DNA of 64,000 nt from Microbulbifer hainanensis (GCF_014904735.1 NZ_JACZCR010000031.1:124001-188000), one strand, 5' to 3'. Positions 47,619-56,589 are shown, counted from the first letter of the stretch. Numbers and translations: made by a program. Notes: generated by a model not told the origin, from the sequence alone.

Positions 47619-48371
47619 ATGAAAATAATGACACTCCTGATCTCCCTCGCCACGCTTTCCCTGGCACTGCTGGGCGCCGGCGCCCAGGCGCAGATTCCGC
47701 CGGAGAGCAGCCAGCTGGTGATTACCGTTACCGATAGCTGGGATGCCGACAGTGGCCACATGTATACGTTTCGCCGGGATCAGGGCCGCTGGAAAGCGGC
47801 GAGTATCGCGACGCCGGTCAATGTCGGTCGCAACGGCCTTGCCTGGGGGCTGGGGCTACATCCCGCGCAGTCGGGCAAGCAGAAACGCGAGGGCGATGGC
47901 CGAGCACCGGCGGGGATCTTTGCGCTCGATGGCGCTTTTGGTTATCTGCCGTCGGTCAAGACCGGGCTCGACTACCAGCAGATGAATGCCGGCCACTACT
48001 GCATCGATGTCACCGGTTCGCCGCTGTACAACCAGACCGTGGACGCCGGCGAAGTGGGGCAGGCGGCGGTGGCCGGATCCAGTGAGGGGATGCGCCGGGA
48101 TATCCACTACGGTGACCAGTTGTATCGAAAGGGCATCTTTGTCGCCCACAACCCACACAACCGCGACGGTGCTGGCAGCTGCATTTTCATGCACCTGTGG
48201 AAGGACGAGGGCGTGCCCACGGCGGGCTGTACGTCAATGGCGGAGCCAGTCATGGATCGCCTGCTCGGCTGGCTTGATGCCGCCGAGCACCCCGTATATG
48301 TGGCGCTGCCGCGGGCGGAGTACGAAAGGCTGCGCAAGTCATGGTCCCTGCCCGATATCGAGGGTGAGTGA
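47619..48371 (+). CDS. Exported YkuD-fold L,D-transpeptidase-family protein
   Basis: A 250-residue protein with a signal peptide (residues 1-24, ending GAQAQ). The catalytic region reads SCIFMHLW, then TAGCTSM with the nucleophilic Cys near residue 203, the H-x(14-17)-[ST]-x-GCx[ST] pattern of the YkuD fold. Enzymes of this fold act on the tetrapeptide D-Ala of peptidoglycan, either cross-linking it or trimming it. In this locus a carboxypeptidase or trimming role is more likely than wall synthesis. The next gene, an M14 carboxypeptidase, begins 150 bases later. ATG 47628 is an alternative start. Confidence 0.82.
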   Translation: MKIMTLLISLATLSLALLGAGAQAQIPPESSQLVITVTDSWDADSGHMYTFRRDQGRWKAASIATPVNVGRNGLAWGLGLHPAQSGKQKREGDGRAPAGIFALDGAFGYLPSVKTGLDYQQMNAGHYCIDVTGSPLYNQTVDAGEVGQAAVAGSSEGMRRDIHYGDQLYRKGIFVAHNPHNRDGAGSCIFMHLWKDEGVPTAGCTSMAEPVMDRLLGWLDAAEHPVYVALPRAEYERLRKSWSLPDIEGE

Positions 48372-48446
48372 TCGGACTTTACGGTGCAGTAGTGCGATTG
48401 GTTGGCAAATTGCTCGAATTGTTGTTGCGGTGAGATTGGCATCTAT

Positions 48447-48461
48447 GGAATATTTTATTCT
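48447..48461. promoter_or_regulatory. Shared palindrome, site A (upstream of M14 peptidase)
   Basis: GGAATA-TTT-TATTCT, a 6-3-6 palindrome 60 bases before the M14 gene. One of four such sites in this locus. Confidence 0.65.
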
Positions 48462-48520
48462 TCTCTGTCACAAGATTTAGTGTCACAGGATTCCCAGCCA
48501 TAACAATAATCGGGGTCACC

Positions 48521-49936
48521 ATGAATCGACTTTGCCGACGCCTGGCAATTGCCGCACTGGGTGGGCTGCTATGCAGTGCCGCTGCTATCGCCTCTGAACC
48601 GGATTACGCCGCCTACCGTCAGGGCGGTCTCGACCAGCCGGGGATCCGCCAGGCGGATATCCTGCCGCTGATTAAACAGCTGCAATCCTCGTCGTTGCTC
48701 GATGTGGCGGAGATTGCCCGCTCCTACGAGGGGCGCCCCATTTACCGGATGCAGATCGGACACGGCGAGATCAAGGTGCTGATGTGGTCGCAGATGCACG
48801 GTGATGAGCCGACGGCGACCGCGGCGCTGTTCGACCTGGTGAATTTCATGCTGGCGCCGGAGCAGGCGCAGTGGCGCGCAGGCTGGGAGGACAAGCTCAC
48901 CCTGGTCATGGTGCCGATGTTGAATCCCGACGGCGCCGAGCGCGGCATCCGCCACAATGCCCAGAGCTTCGACGTCAACCGCGATGCCAAGGCGCTGCAG
49001 TCCCCGGAAGGGCGGGCGCTGATGCAGCTGGCGCGCAGTTTGCGGCCGGACTTCGGGTTTAACCTGCACGACCAGAACCGCCACTACGGGGTCGGCGATT
49101 CCGGCAAGATGGCGACTATTTCCGTGCTGGCTCCGGCCTTTAACGCCGAGCGGGACATCAATGCGAGCCGCAAGCGCGCCATGCAGCTGATCGGCGCACT
49201 GAAGCGCGCGGTGGCGCCCGCTATCGGCGAAAATATCGGCCGCTATAACGATACCTACGCCTGGCGGGCGTTTGGTGACACCTTCTCTGAAATGGACGTC
49301 AGCACCGTGCTGATCGAGTCCGGCGCCCATCCGCGCGATCCCAACCGCCAGGTGGCCCGGCATATGAATTTCAATATGCTGATTGCCGCCATCGACAGTA
49401 TCGCCAGCGGCAGTTACCGCGAGGTGTCGCTGGCGGAGTACCAATCCATTCCATTCAATCGCGACGAGGCGATTGTCGATCTCAAGATACGCAATATCGC
49501 CACCGGTGAAGGGGATGCCGCCTACACAACGGATCTGGCGATGAATGCGGGGGATGCGTACATAGAGGTGATTGACGTGGGTGACCTGTCCAACCTCACT
49601 GGCGCGCGCGACTTTGACGCCGGCGGCTGGCGCTATCGCGCACCGCGTCCATACCCGCTGAGCGGGGATTCCCCTCTGGTGCTGGACGACGAGAAGTACC
49701 GGATGCTGCTGCGCGAGGGCTATGGCTATTTTGTCGGAGATGCAGAGGCGTTGCAGGTCGAGACCGAGTTTCCGGTGGTGCTGAATCCGCGGCGTCCGCA
49801 GGGCGACACTCCCTCGCGTCGCCACGACGCCACCTTCCTCTTGGATGATGATCGCGGTGTGCGTGCCGCGGTGCTGAACGGGCAGGTCCTCGACCTGCGG
49901 GAAGCTGTCGGGAAAATCGATGTCGCTGCGGAGTGA
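48521..49936 (+). CDS. Exported M14-family zinc carboxypeptidase
   Basis: A 471-residue protein with a signal peptide (about residues 1-25). The zinc ligands are seen in SQMHGDEPTA (HxxE at about 92-95) and in FNLHDQN (His at about 181). LNPDGAERGIRHN and VLIESGAHP (catalytic Glu at about 266) complete the M14 pattern. The closest functional types are gamma-D-Glu-mDAP amidases or carboxypeptidases acting on stem peptides, such as MpaA, though MpaA is cytoplasmic and much shorter. A C-terminal beta-rich domain is appended. Site A precedes it. Confidence 0.88.
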   Translation: MNRLCRRLAIAALGGLLCSAAAIASEPDYAAYRQGGLDQPGIRQADILPLIKQLQSSSLLDVAEIARSYEGRPIYRMQIGHGEIKVLMWSQMHGDEPTATAALFDLVNFMLAPEQAQWRAGWEDKLTLVMVPMLNPDGAERGIRHNAQSFDVNRDAKALQSPEGRALMQLARSLRPDFGFNLHDQNRHYGVGDSGKMATISVLAPAFNAERDINASRKRAMQLIGALKRAVAPAIGENIGRYNDTYAWRAFGDTFSEMDVSTVLIESGAHPRDPNRQVARHMNFNMLIAAIDSIASGSYREVSLAEYQSIPFNRDEAIVDLKIRNIATGEGDAAYTTDLAMNAGDAYIEVIDVGDLSNLTGARDFDAGGWRYRAPRPYPLSGDSPLVLDDEKYRMLLREGYGYFVGDAEALQVETEFPVVLNPRRPQGDTPSRRHDATFLLDDDRGVRAAVLNGQVLDLREAVGKIDVAAE

Positions 49937-49989
49937 ATGCGCTCTGCGTTCAGTTTCTGCGGGCCACATCGCCCGCAATCTGTGGCGCC

Positions 49990-50010
49990 TGTCCCGGCTG
50001 GACCGGGACA
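49990..50010. terminator. Hairpin between M14 and NagZ-type genes
   Basis: TGTCCCGG at 49990-49997 pairs with CCGGGACA at 50003-50010. It has only a weak TATTT tail, so it may be a poor terminator or a processing stem. Confidence 0.4.
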
Positions 50011-50090
50011 TATTTCTCCGCCGGGAAATTCGCGGCTGTGCCGGACCGTGCCACGGAAGAAGCGGCTTGCCAGCGCCACCGCACTGCGTC

Positions 50091-50105
50091 AGAATAAAAT
50101 ATTCC
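50091..50105. promoter_or_regulatory. Shared palindrome, site B (upstream of NagZ-type gene)
   Basis: AGAATA-AAA-TATTCC (reverse complement GGAATA-TTT-TATTCT), 38 bases before the NagZ-type start codon. A further half-site GGAATA lies at 50129-50134. Confidence 0.65.
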
Positions 50106-50142
50106 TAAGTATAAATTTGTAGATAATGGAATATTACCCGTG

Positions 50143-52068
50143 ATGATTCACCGCTTTTTCCGCAAGCGCTGCACCGGCAGCATACCCGCGCTGGCCGCGG
50201 CACTACTGGCCCTGGCGGGCTGCTCCGGCTCAGAGGCAAATCCTGCCGACAATCTGTCGCTGCGGGAAAAGATCGCACAGAAACTGATGCTGGACGTGCG
50301 CTACTACTGTCCGGAAGGTGCGCCGGCCGGAGTGAACGCGGTAGCGGAAGAATGCCGTACGCCGGTTACGGAATTGCCACCGGCACTGGAGAAGGTCATC
50401 GCGCAGAGCGGTATCGGCGGTATTGTCCTGTTTGCCGACAACCTGCAGGACAGCGCACAGATAGTGCGCCTGAACAGTGAGCTGCAGGCTGCCGCCGCAC
50501 AATCCCGCAGCCGCCTGCCTCTACTGATCGGCGTCGATCAGGAGGGTGGACGGGTCAATCGCCTGCCGCGCGAGGAAGCGGTGGCATTTGCCGGCAATAT
50601 GGCGATAGGCGCGACCTATCCCCGCCACGGAGACCAGTTTGCTTCGGCGACGGCGGCGGCCATGGCGGAGCAGATGCGCACGCTGGGATTCAACGTGAAT
50701 TTTGCCCCGACGCTGGACGTTAACAGCAACCCGGAAAACCCGGTGATCAACGTGCGTTCCTATTCGGAAGATCCGCAGGTGGTCGCCGACCTGGGTGCCG
50801 CCAGCGTCAAGGCGTTTCAGGCCCAGCAGATTGCCGCGACGATCAAACACTTTCCCGGTCACGGTGATACCGCCGTAGACAGTCACACCGGCCTGCCGCG
50901 TGTGGAGCGCTCTGCCGACAGTGCGCGGGCAGTGGACCTGCTGCCGTTTGGCGAGGTCATTCAACAGGCATCCCCCGCGCTGGCGATGACGGCGCACATT
51001 CAATACCCGGCACTCGACGACACCGAGCTCACCGCGGAGAACGGTGAAAAAATCCTGGTGCCGGCAACCCTGTCGCGCAAAATCCTTACCGACCTGCTGC
51101 GCGGAGAGCTGGGCTTTCGCGGAGTGATCGTCACCGACGCGCTGGATATGGCCGGTATCAGCCATTATTTCTCGATCGAAGATGCCGTGGTGAAGACGTT
51201 TGTCGCCGGTGCTGATATCGCGCTGATGCCGGTGAAAATCCGCTATCCGCAGGACCTGCAAAAACTGGATCAGCTTATTGATGCCGTAGCCGCGGCCGTC
51301 CAGCGCGGTGAACTTTCCGCCGCCGAAATCGACACTTCGGTGGATCGCGTCCTGGCGTTGAAACAACAGTACGTCGATGCCGAATGGATTGCCGAGGACC
51401 TGCAGGATAAACAGGTTGCGGCGCACCGTGTGCTCGCCAGTCGCGAACATCGGGCTTTGGCCCTGCAACTCGCCAACGCCGCGCTGAGCCCCATTTTCCA
51501 GCCGCAGCCGGGCACGTTGCCGGTGCTGACGCCAGCGGTGAAAAAGATTCAGGTCGTCGCACCTAGTGTCGCAGTGGGGGAGGCGTTCAGCCTGTCCCTC
51601 GGCGATGTTTCCGACGCGCAGATCGAAGTGCTCGATCCCTACACCGCAGTGACGGAGCTGCAGGCATCGCCGGCGGACGTTTTGCTGGTGGCGAGTATTG
51701 TCCCCGGTGAGAGCGCCGTCGAACTGGGCGGGATGGACGATCTGGCCCAGTTGCGCCGCGCGCCGATGCGTGTGCCGCAGCTGTACGACGTTTACCGCCA
51801 CTGCTTGCAGGCGGCTAAATCGCGCGGCCAGAAAACGGTGTTTGTCAGTATGCGTTCGCCCTACGAGGCAGCGCAATTCAGCCATCTGGCAGACCTGTTC
51901 CTGGCCAGCTTCGATTACAAGGCTTATATCGGGCGCGACGACAAACTCCACGGACCCATCTACCGTGCGCTGGCAAATGCCCTGCGGCAAAAACAGGTTC
52001 CGCCGGGCATCCTGCCGGTTACCGTGCAGCGGGAGCCACTCCGGGCGGTGACGACCGCCGGGCAATGA
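50143..52068 (+). CDS. nagZ: Two-domain NagZ-type beta-N-acetylglucosaminidase lipoprotein (GH3)
   Basis: A 641-residue GH3 lipoprotein with lipobox ALAGC at residues 23-27. GTG at 50140 is an alternative start. The NagZ hallmark KHFPGHGDTAVDSH lies at about residues 235-248, and the nucleophile in VTDALDMAGI near 330. Gram-negative NagZ is normally cytoplasmic, about 340 residues and single-domain. The length and two-domain layout here match the exported Bacillus NagZ, which removes GlcNAc from muropeptides. It would therefore trim GlcNAc-MurNAc at the outer or periplasmic surface. Site B of the shared palindrome lies upstream. Confidence 0.88.
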   Translation: MIHRFFRKRCTGSIPALAAALLALAGCSGSEANPADNLSLREKIAQKLMLDVRYYCPEGAPAGVNAVAEECRTPVTELPPALEKVIAQSGIGGIVLFADNLQDSAQIVRLNSELQAAAAQSRSRLPLLIGVDQEGGRVNRLPREEAVAFAGNMAIGATYPRHGDQFASATAAAMAEQMRTLGFNVNFAPTLDVNSNPENPVINVRSYSEDPQVVADLGAASVKAFQAQQIAATIKHFPGHGDTAVDSHTGLPRVERSADSARAVDLLPFGEVIQQASPALAMTAHIQYPALDDTELTAENGEKILVPATLSRKILTDLLRGELGFRGVIVTDALDMAGISHYFSIEDAVVKTFVAGADIALMPVKIRYPQDLQKLDQLIDAVAAAVQRGELSAAEIDTSVDRVLALKQQYVDAEWIAEDLQDKQVAAHRVLASREHRALALQLANAALSPIFQPQPGTLPVLTPAVKKIQVVAPSVAVGEAFSLSLGDVSDAQIEVLDPYTAVTELQASPADVLLVASIVPGESAVELGGMDDLAQLRRAPMRVPQLYDVYRHCLQAAKSRGQKTVFVSMRSPYEAAQFSHLADLFLASFDYKAYIGRDDKLHGPIYRALANALRQKQVPPGILPVTVQREPLRAVTTAGQ

Positions 52069-52173
52069 CAGCCGCGACCGGGCAAGCGTGTGGCGGCCGG
52101 TCTACCGTTATTGAAGTGCGTCGTGACGCCAGCTTAGCGGCGATGCGGGACTGACACAGACAGAGTTCACAGT

Positions 52174-52983
52174 ATGATCAGACAGTGCTCGCGCGTTATT
52201 CGCGAAGAAATTCGCGCGGAGCGCCTCAAGGGCCCGACGTCGGGACTGGCTGCGGGTTTTGTGCAAACCGGCATCGCCGTACTGCCCGCCGAGCACGCGG
52301 ATCAATTTGCTGATTTCTGCGCAAAAAACCCTCGTGCCTGCACACTGTTACTGCGCTCGAAACCCGGCGTGTTCGCTTTTCCGTCACTGGGTGAGGGAGT
52401 GGATGTCCGCTGCGACCTGCCGCGCTACCAGATACATCGCCGCGGCCAGCCGGCGGAGGAAGTGCTGAATGTCCGCGATTACTGGCGCAGTGATCTGGTG
52501 ACGTTTTTCCTGGGGTGCTCGTTTTCTTTTGAAGAGGCGCTGCTGAGTGCCGGGCACGAAGTGCGCAATATCACCCTCGGGCGCAACGTGCCCATGTATC
52601 ATACCAATCGACAGGCTACGTCCGTGGGGCCGTTTGCGGCAAACCTGGTTGTGAGCATGCGCCCCTTTGCCGCGGCGCAGCTCGACTCAGTGGAACAGAT
52701 TTCCGGTCGCTTTCCACTGGTTCACGGCGCGCCGGTATTTAGTGGCGATCCCGCGGAGCTCGGAATTGCCAACCTCGATTCGCCGGATTTTGGCGAACCG
52801 GTACCACTGGCAGAAGGGGAGACCCCGGTTTTCTGGGCCAGCGATGTTACCGCATGCGAGGCGCTGCGGAATGCCGAACTGGATTTTTGTATAACCCACT
52901 GTCCGGGTCATATGCTTATCTGCGACCGGCAGAGTCGCGAGCTGGAAAATATCACTGACCCAGGGCAACTGAACTGGGACTAG
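52174..52983 (+). CDS. DUF1445 protein, D-glutamate cyclase-like (YcsI family)
   Basis: A 269-residue DUF1445 protein (once called putative hydro-lyase), with FFLGCSFSFEEALL, RNVPMYHTNRQATSVGPF, VHGAPVFSGDPAELGI and THCPGHMLICD all in the family order. The animal relative DGLUCY cyclises D-glutamate to 5-oxo-D-proline. In Bacillus subtilis the homologue ycsI sits with pxpA/B/C, as here. It leads an operon with pxpB, pxpC, alr and pxpA, so conversion of cell-wall D-Glu to 5-oxoproline is the likely job. Whether the product is D or L is unresolved. Confidence 0.86.
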   Translation: MIRQCSRVIREEIRAERLKGPTSGLAAGFVQTGIAVLPAEHADQFADFCAKNPRACTLLLRSKPGVFAFPSLGEGVDVRCDLPRYQIHRRGQPAEEVLNVRDYWRSDLVTFFLGCSFSFEEALLSAGHEVRNITLGRNVPMYHTNRQATSVGPFAANLVVSMRPFAAAQLDSVEQISGRFPLVHGAPVFSGDPAELGIANLDSPDFGEPVPLAEGETPVFWASDVTACEALRNAELDFCITHCPGHMLICDRQSRELENITDPGQLNWD

Positions 52984-53001
52984 AACGTAAAAGGTAAGAA
53001 G

Positions 53002-53709
53002 TTGCAGATCACCGACGCCGGTGATGAATCGATCACCATCTATCTGGCCGAGACGCCGGGCGAGGAAGCACTCGCGCGGGTGACGCAAATGGCTGCGCTG
53101 ATCAGGGCGCAAATGGCAGATGTCATTACAGACCTGGTTCCCTCCTACTGCAGTGTCACCGTCTATTACGATCTCCTTCGCTGCGACTACGCAACGGTAA
53201 AGGAACGCTTGCAGGCGCTCATGCAGGAATCATCCGACTCTAACGGCGAAAAATCGTCGGCCGAATCCGCAGAGGGTCGGCTGGTAGAGTTGCCGGTGTA
53301 TTACGGGGCGGAAGTGGCGCCGGATCTGGAGAGAGTAGCCGCCGATGCGGGGCTCGATATCGACGGGGCTATCGCGATGCACAGCGGTGCCGAGTACCGC
53401 GTATACGCCCTCGGCTTTCGCCCGGGCTTTGCATTTATGGGCATGACGCCGGAACCGCTGCGCGCGCCGCGGCTGGAAAACCCGCGGCCGCGGGTTGCGG
53501 CGGGTTCCGTGGCCATTGCCGGCGCACAGGCAGCGGTCTATCCCGACGCGTGCCCCGGCGGCTGGAATATTCTCGGGCGCTGCCCGGTCAAACTTTTTGA
53601 TCGCGCCAGCAATCCGCCGCAAGTGCTGCTGCAGGTGGGCGACCGGGTGCGGTTTGCGCCGGTGACGCGGGCGAAGTTTCTCGAGCTCGGCGGGGTACTG
53701 GATGACTGA
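53002..53709 (+). CDS. pxpB: 5-oxoprolinase subunit PxpB
   Basis: A 235-residue protein of the KipI/allophanate hydrolase subunit 1 fold. It starts at TTG 53002 with AAGGTAAG just upstream. The family text is clear: MHSGAEYRVYALGFRPGFAFM, then PRLENPRPRVAAGSVAIAGAQAAVYP and GGWNILGRCPVKLF. PxpB combines with PxpA and PxpC to hydrolyse 5-oxoproline to glutamate with ATP. It overlaps the PxpC start by 8 bases, so the two are translationally coupled. All three subunits are present, split by alanine racemase. Confidence 0.93.
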   Translation: MQITDAGDESITIYLAETPGEEALARVTQMAALIRAQMADVITDLVPSYCSVTVYYDLLRCDYATVKERLQALMQESSDSNGEKSSAESAEGRLVELPVYYGAEVAPDLERVAADAGLDIDGAIAMHSGAEYRVYALGFRPGFAFMGMTPEPLRAPRLENPRPRVAAGSVAIAGAQAAVYPDACPGGWNILGRCPVKLFDRASNPPQVLLQVGDRVRFAPVTRAKFLELGGVLDD

Positions 53710-54625
53710 ATTTGCCACGGTGGAAAGGGCGGGGCCGCAGACGCTGATCCAGGATCGCGGCCGGCGCGGCCAGCAGCATCTGGGCGTCAGTGTCAGCGGC
53801 AGTGCCGACGCGCGCGCCGCGGGCTGGGCCAATTACCTGCTGCAGAACCCGGCGTCGGCGGCGCTGCTGGAAATCTGCCTCGGCCCCTTTGCATTGCGTT
53901 TTTCCCGCAGCACGGTTTTTGCCGTTACCGGTGCCGATTGCGGCTGGCAACTGAACGGCCAGCCGCTGGCAAACTGGAGCACGCACACGGCGCCCGAGGG
54001 CAGCGTGCTGGAGGGGTCTATTGCCCGCAGTGGCTTGCGCAGTTATCTGGCCTTGGCTGGTGGCATTCTGACACCGCCGGTGTGGGGCAGCCGCGCCACC
54101 AGTGTCGGTGAGCGCCTCGGCGGCATCGACGGGCGCCCGCTGGCGGAGGGGGACCGGATTCCCTACGACGCGGTTGCACCGCGCCGATCAACACAGACGC
54201 CACCGGATTATGTACGCGAATATCCGCATCAGATCCGCCTGCGGGTGGTGCCGTCAAATCAGTTTACGCAATTTGCCGGGGGCGAGCGCCAGCGTTTTTT
54301 CGCCGGTGTTTACAGGGTTTCGCCCCAGTCCGATCGCATGGGGGTGCGGCTGGCCGGTGAGGCCCTGAGAGAGGTCCCCGCCAACCTGGTATCCGAAGCG
54401 GTGTCGCCGGGAGTGATCCAGGTGCCCAGCAACGGCCAGCCGATAGTCCTGATGTGCGACTGCCAGACGATCGGCGGCTACCCGAAACTCGGCCACGTTT
54501 ACCGGGTCGATCTCGACTGGCTGGCCCAGGTCCGCCCCGGAGATCGGGTGCAGTTTGTGCCGGGCAACCTGGCCGAAGCGCAGGCTGAGCTACTGCAGCA
54601 AAAGCGATTTTTTGGGGTTGAGTGA
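53702..54625 (+). CDS. pxpC: 5-oxoprolinase subunit PxpC
   Basis: A 307-residue KipA/biotin-dependent carboxylase-like protein, with VERAGPQTLIQDRGRRGQQHLG, SGSADARAAGWANYLL, and the C-terminal PVVLMCDCQTIGGYPKLGHV type of segment. It works with PxpB and PxpA in ATP-dependent cleavage of 5-oxoproline. It starts inside the end of pxpB. The next gene, alr, begins 94 bases later after a short non-coding stretch, still in one probable operon. Confidence 0.93.
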   Translation: MTEFATVERAGPQTLIQDRGRRGQQHLGVSVSGSADARAAGWANYLLQNPASAALLEICLGPFALRFSRSTVFAVTGADCGWQLNGQPLANWSTHTAPEGSVLEGSIARSGLRSYLALAGGILTPPVWGSRATSVGERLGGIDGRPLAEGDRIPYDAVAPRRSTQTPPDYVREYPHQIRLRVVPSNQFTQFAGGERQRFFAGVYRVSPQSDRMGVRLAGEALREVPANLVSEAVSPGVIQVPSNGQPIVLMCDCQTIGGYPKLGHVYRVDLDWLAQVRPGDRVQFVPGNLAEAQAELLQQKRFFGVE

Positions 54626-54719
54626 TGTCGGGTCTTAAGGGTTTGTTAGGGCATTTTATTGTGCGCAGTGGATCGGAGCGTCGGCGCTGCCGGTCAATAC
54701 GGGCCGCGGAGGTGCGACG

Positions 54720-55841
54720 ATGAGCCGCCCGCTGCAGGCGAGGATCGATCTCTCCGCCATTGCCGAAAATTATCGCTATGCCCAATCCCTCGGCAGCGGC
54801 AAAACCGTGGCCGTCATCAAGGCCAATGCGTACGGCCACGGTCTGGTCACTGTCGGCGAAGCACTGGCCGGCGCCGATGCCCTCGCGGTAGCCACCATTG
54901 AGGAAGCCCTGGCACTGCGGCGCGCGGGTATTGCGACGCGCCTGCTGGTGCTCGAGGGCGTGTTCGACCCGGCGGCGCAGGCGGAAGCCGCGGCGCAGCA
55001 GCTCGATCTGGTCGTACACAGCGACTATCAGCTGGACCTGTTGCGTCAGCTAAGCGGTGTTCACCGCCTCGTCGTCTGGATGAAAATCGACACGGGCATG
55101 GGGCGGCTCGGGTTTCGCTGCGAGGAGGCGCGGTGTGTTCGGGATGCATTGCAGAAATTACCCGTGGTGGCGGACGTGATCCTGATGACGCACATGGCCT
55201 GCGCCGACGAACCGGAGCACGGACACAATGCCGTGCAGCTGCAGCGCTTTGACAGTGCCGCAGTGGCGTCCGGGATTGGGCAACACAGTATCGCCAATTC
55301 CGCCGCCCTGATGGGGCTGCCGCAGGCCCGGCGCGAATGGAATCGTGCGGGCATCATGCTCTACGGCGTCAACCCGCTGCAGGGGGGCGATTACCAGCAA
55401 CCGCTGTCCTGTACTTTGTCGCTGGAGTCCCGTGTGATCGCTGCACGGGAGGTAGCCGCCGGGGAGTCCATCGGTTACGGTGGCGACTTTATTTATCCGC
55501 ATTCGGGGCGCTACGGTGTCGTGGCCTGCGGATATGGCGATGGCTACCCGCGCCACGCGCCGTCCGGTACACCGGTGCTGGTCAATGGCCGCCGCACTCG
55601 ATTGGTGGGGCGGATATCCATGGATATGCTGGCGGTGGATCTCAGCCACCTGCCCGATGCGGATGTGGGTAGCTCAGTAACCCTGTGGGGGGAAGGACTG
55701 CCGGTGGGCGAGGTGGCCGAGCACGCCGGTACCATCGCCTACGAACTGTTGACTGGGCTTACCGAGCGGGTGCCGCGGATCTATCGCGACGGTCCCCTCG
55801 GTGAAGCTGTCGACGATTGCCTGGGAGCGACGGCCCGATGA
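54720..55841 (+). CDS. alr: Alanine racemase
   Basis: A 373-residue PLP-dependent alanine racemase. The PLP Lys is in VIKANAYGHG (Lys34), HSIANSAALMGL and the MLYGVNPL segment are in place, and the second catalytic base Tyr is in GESIGYGGDF. It interconverts L- and D-Ala. Found within the pxp genes rather than with wall-synthesis genes, it more likely converts D-Ala released from peptidoglycan into L-Ala for use. A GGAGG site precedes the ATG. The last bases overlap the PxpA start as ATGA. Confidence 0.93.
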   Translation: MSRPLQARIDLSAIAENYRYAQSLGSGKTVAVIKANAYGHGLVTVGEALAGADALAVATIEEALALRRAGIATRLLVLEGVFDPAAQAEAAAQQLDLVVHSDYQLDLLRQLSGVHRLVVWMKIDTGMGRLGFRCEEARCVRDALQKLPVVADVILMTHMACADEPEHGHNAVQLQRFDSAAVASGIGQHSIANSAALMGLPQARREWNRAGIMLYGVNPLQGGDYQQPLSCTLSLESRVIAAREVAAGESIGYGGDFIYPHSGRYGVVACGYGDGYPRHAPSGTPVLVNGRRTRLVGRISMDMLAVDLSHLPDADVGSSVTLWGEGLPVGEVAEHAGTIAYELLTGLTERVPRIYRDGPLGEAVDDCLGATAR

Positions 55842-56569
55842 AATTGAATTGTGATCTCGGCGAGGGTTTTGGTAACTGGCAGCTGGTCGATGAGCGCACG
55901 GTAATGCCACACATCGATATGGCCAATATCGCCTGTGGTTTTCACGCGGGCGACCCCGTTGGAATTCGCCATTCGGTGCGGCTCGCGCGTGAGTGCGGCG
56001 TGCAGATCGGTGCGCACCCGGCGTATCCTGACCTGGTCGGGTTTGGCCGGCGCTCCATGGACTGCGCGCCGGAAGAAATTACCGCGATGGTGCTGTACCA
56101 GATCGGCGCGTTGCGGGCACTGTGCGCGGCGGAAAACACCCATGTGGAATACGTGAAACCCCACGGTGCGCTCTATAACGACATGATGCGCAACGACGCG
56201 GTGCTTCGCGCAATTCTTGAGGCGGTAGCGGGCGCCGGCGGCCAGCTGCCGCTGATGCTGATGGCCACGCCGCGCGACGACGACTACCGCAAACTGGCCG
56301 CTGAATATTCCGTCCCCCTGCTGTTCGAAGCTTTTGCAGACAGGCGCTATACGCCGGAAGGGCGGTTGCAGCCGCGCAGTGAAGCCGGTGCGGTGCTGCA
56401 CGATGCCGGCGAAATTTTGCAGCAGGTGAGGGATCTCCAGCGCGGGCAGGTGACGGCCAGTGATGGCAGTGTGATTGCGCTGGCAGCGGACTCCGTCTGC
56501 GTGCATGGCGACAATCCGCAGGGCGTGGCCACCATTGTGGAAATCCGTCGCGCGCTCGGAAAAGACTGA
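55838..56569 (+). CDS. pxpA: 5-oxoprolinase subunit PxpA
   Basis: A 243-residue LamB/YcsF family protein. The start is ATG 55838, overlapping the alr stop by four bases (ATGA), so it is translationally coupled. NCDLGEGFG, HIDMANIACGFHAGD, IGAHPAYPDLVGFGRR and VKPHGALYND are the family's conserved blocks. PxpA is required with PxpB and PxpC for 5-oxoprolinase activity. It is the last gene of the five-gene operon that starts with the D-glutamate cyclase-like gene. Confidence 0.94.
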   Translation: MKLNCDLGEGFGNWQLVDERTVMPHIDMANIACGFHAGDPVGIRHSVRLARECGVQIGAHPAYPDLVGFGRRSMDCAPEEITAMVLYQIGALRALCAAENTHVEYVKPHGALYNDMMRNDAVLRAILEAVAGAGGQLPLMLMATPRDDDYRKLAAEYSVPLLFEAFADRRYTPEGRLQPRSEAGAVLHDAGEILQQVRDLQRGQVTASDGSVIALAADSVCVHGDNPQGVATIVEIRRALGKD

Positions 56570-56589
56570 GTGCCGGCGGTGGGCCCGGC

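Noticed and set aside
47435-47761. N-terminal extension of the permease to 47761
   Set aside because: Would overlap the YkuD gene and lacks hydrophobic or family text; TTG 47434 has a fitting ribosome site.
48569-50011. 480-codon open frame antisense to the M14 gene
   Set aside because: Shadow with low-complexity His, Gln and Arg text; the sense frame has clear zinc motifs and signal peptide.
50521-52065. 514-codon open frame antisense to the NagZ-type gene
   Set aside because: Shadow; sense frame has lipobox and KHFPGHGDT motif.
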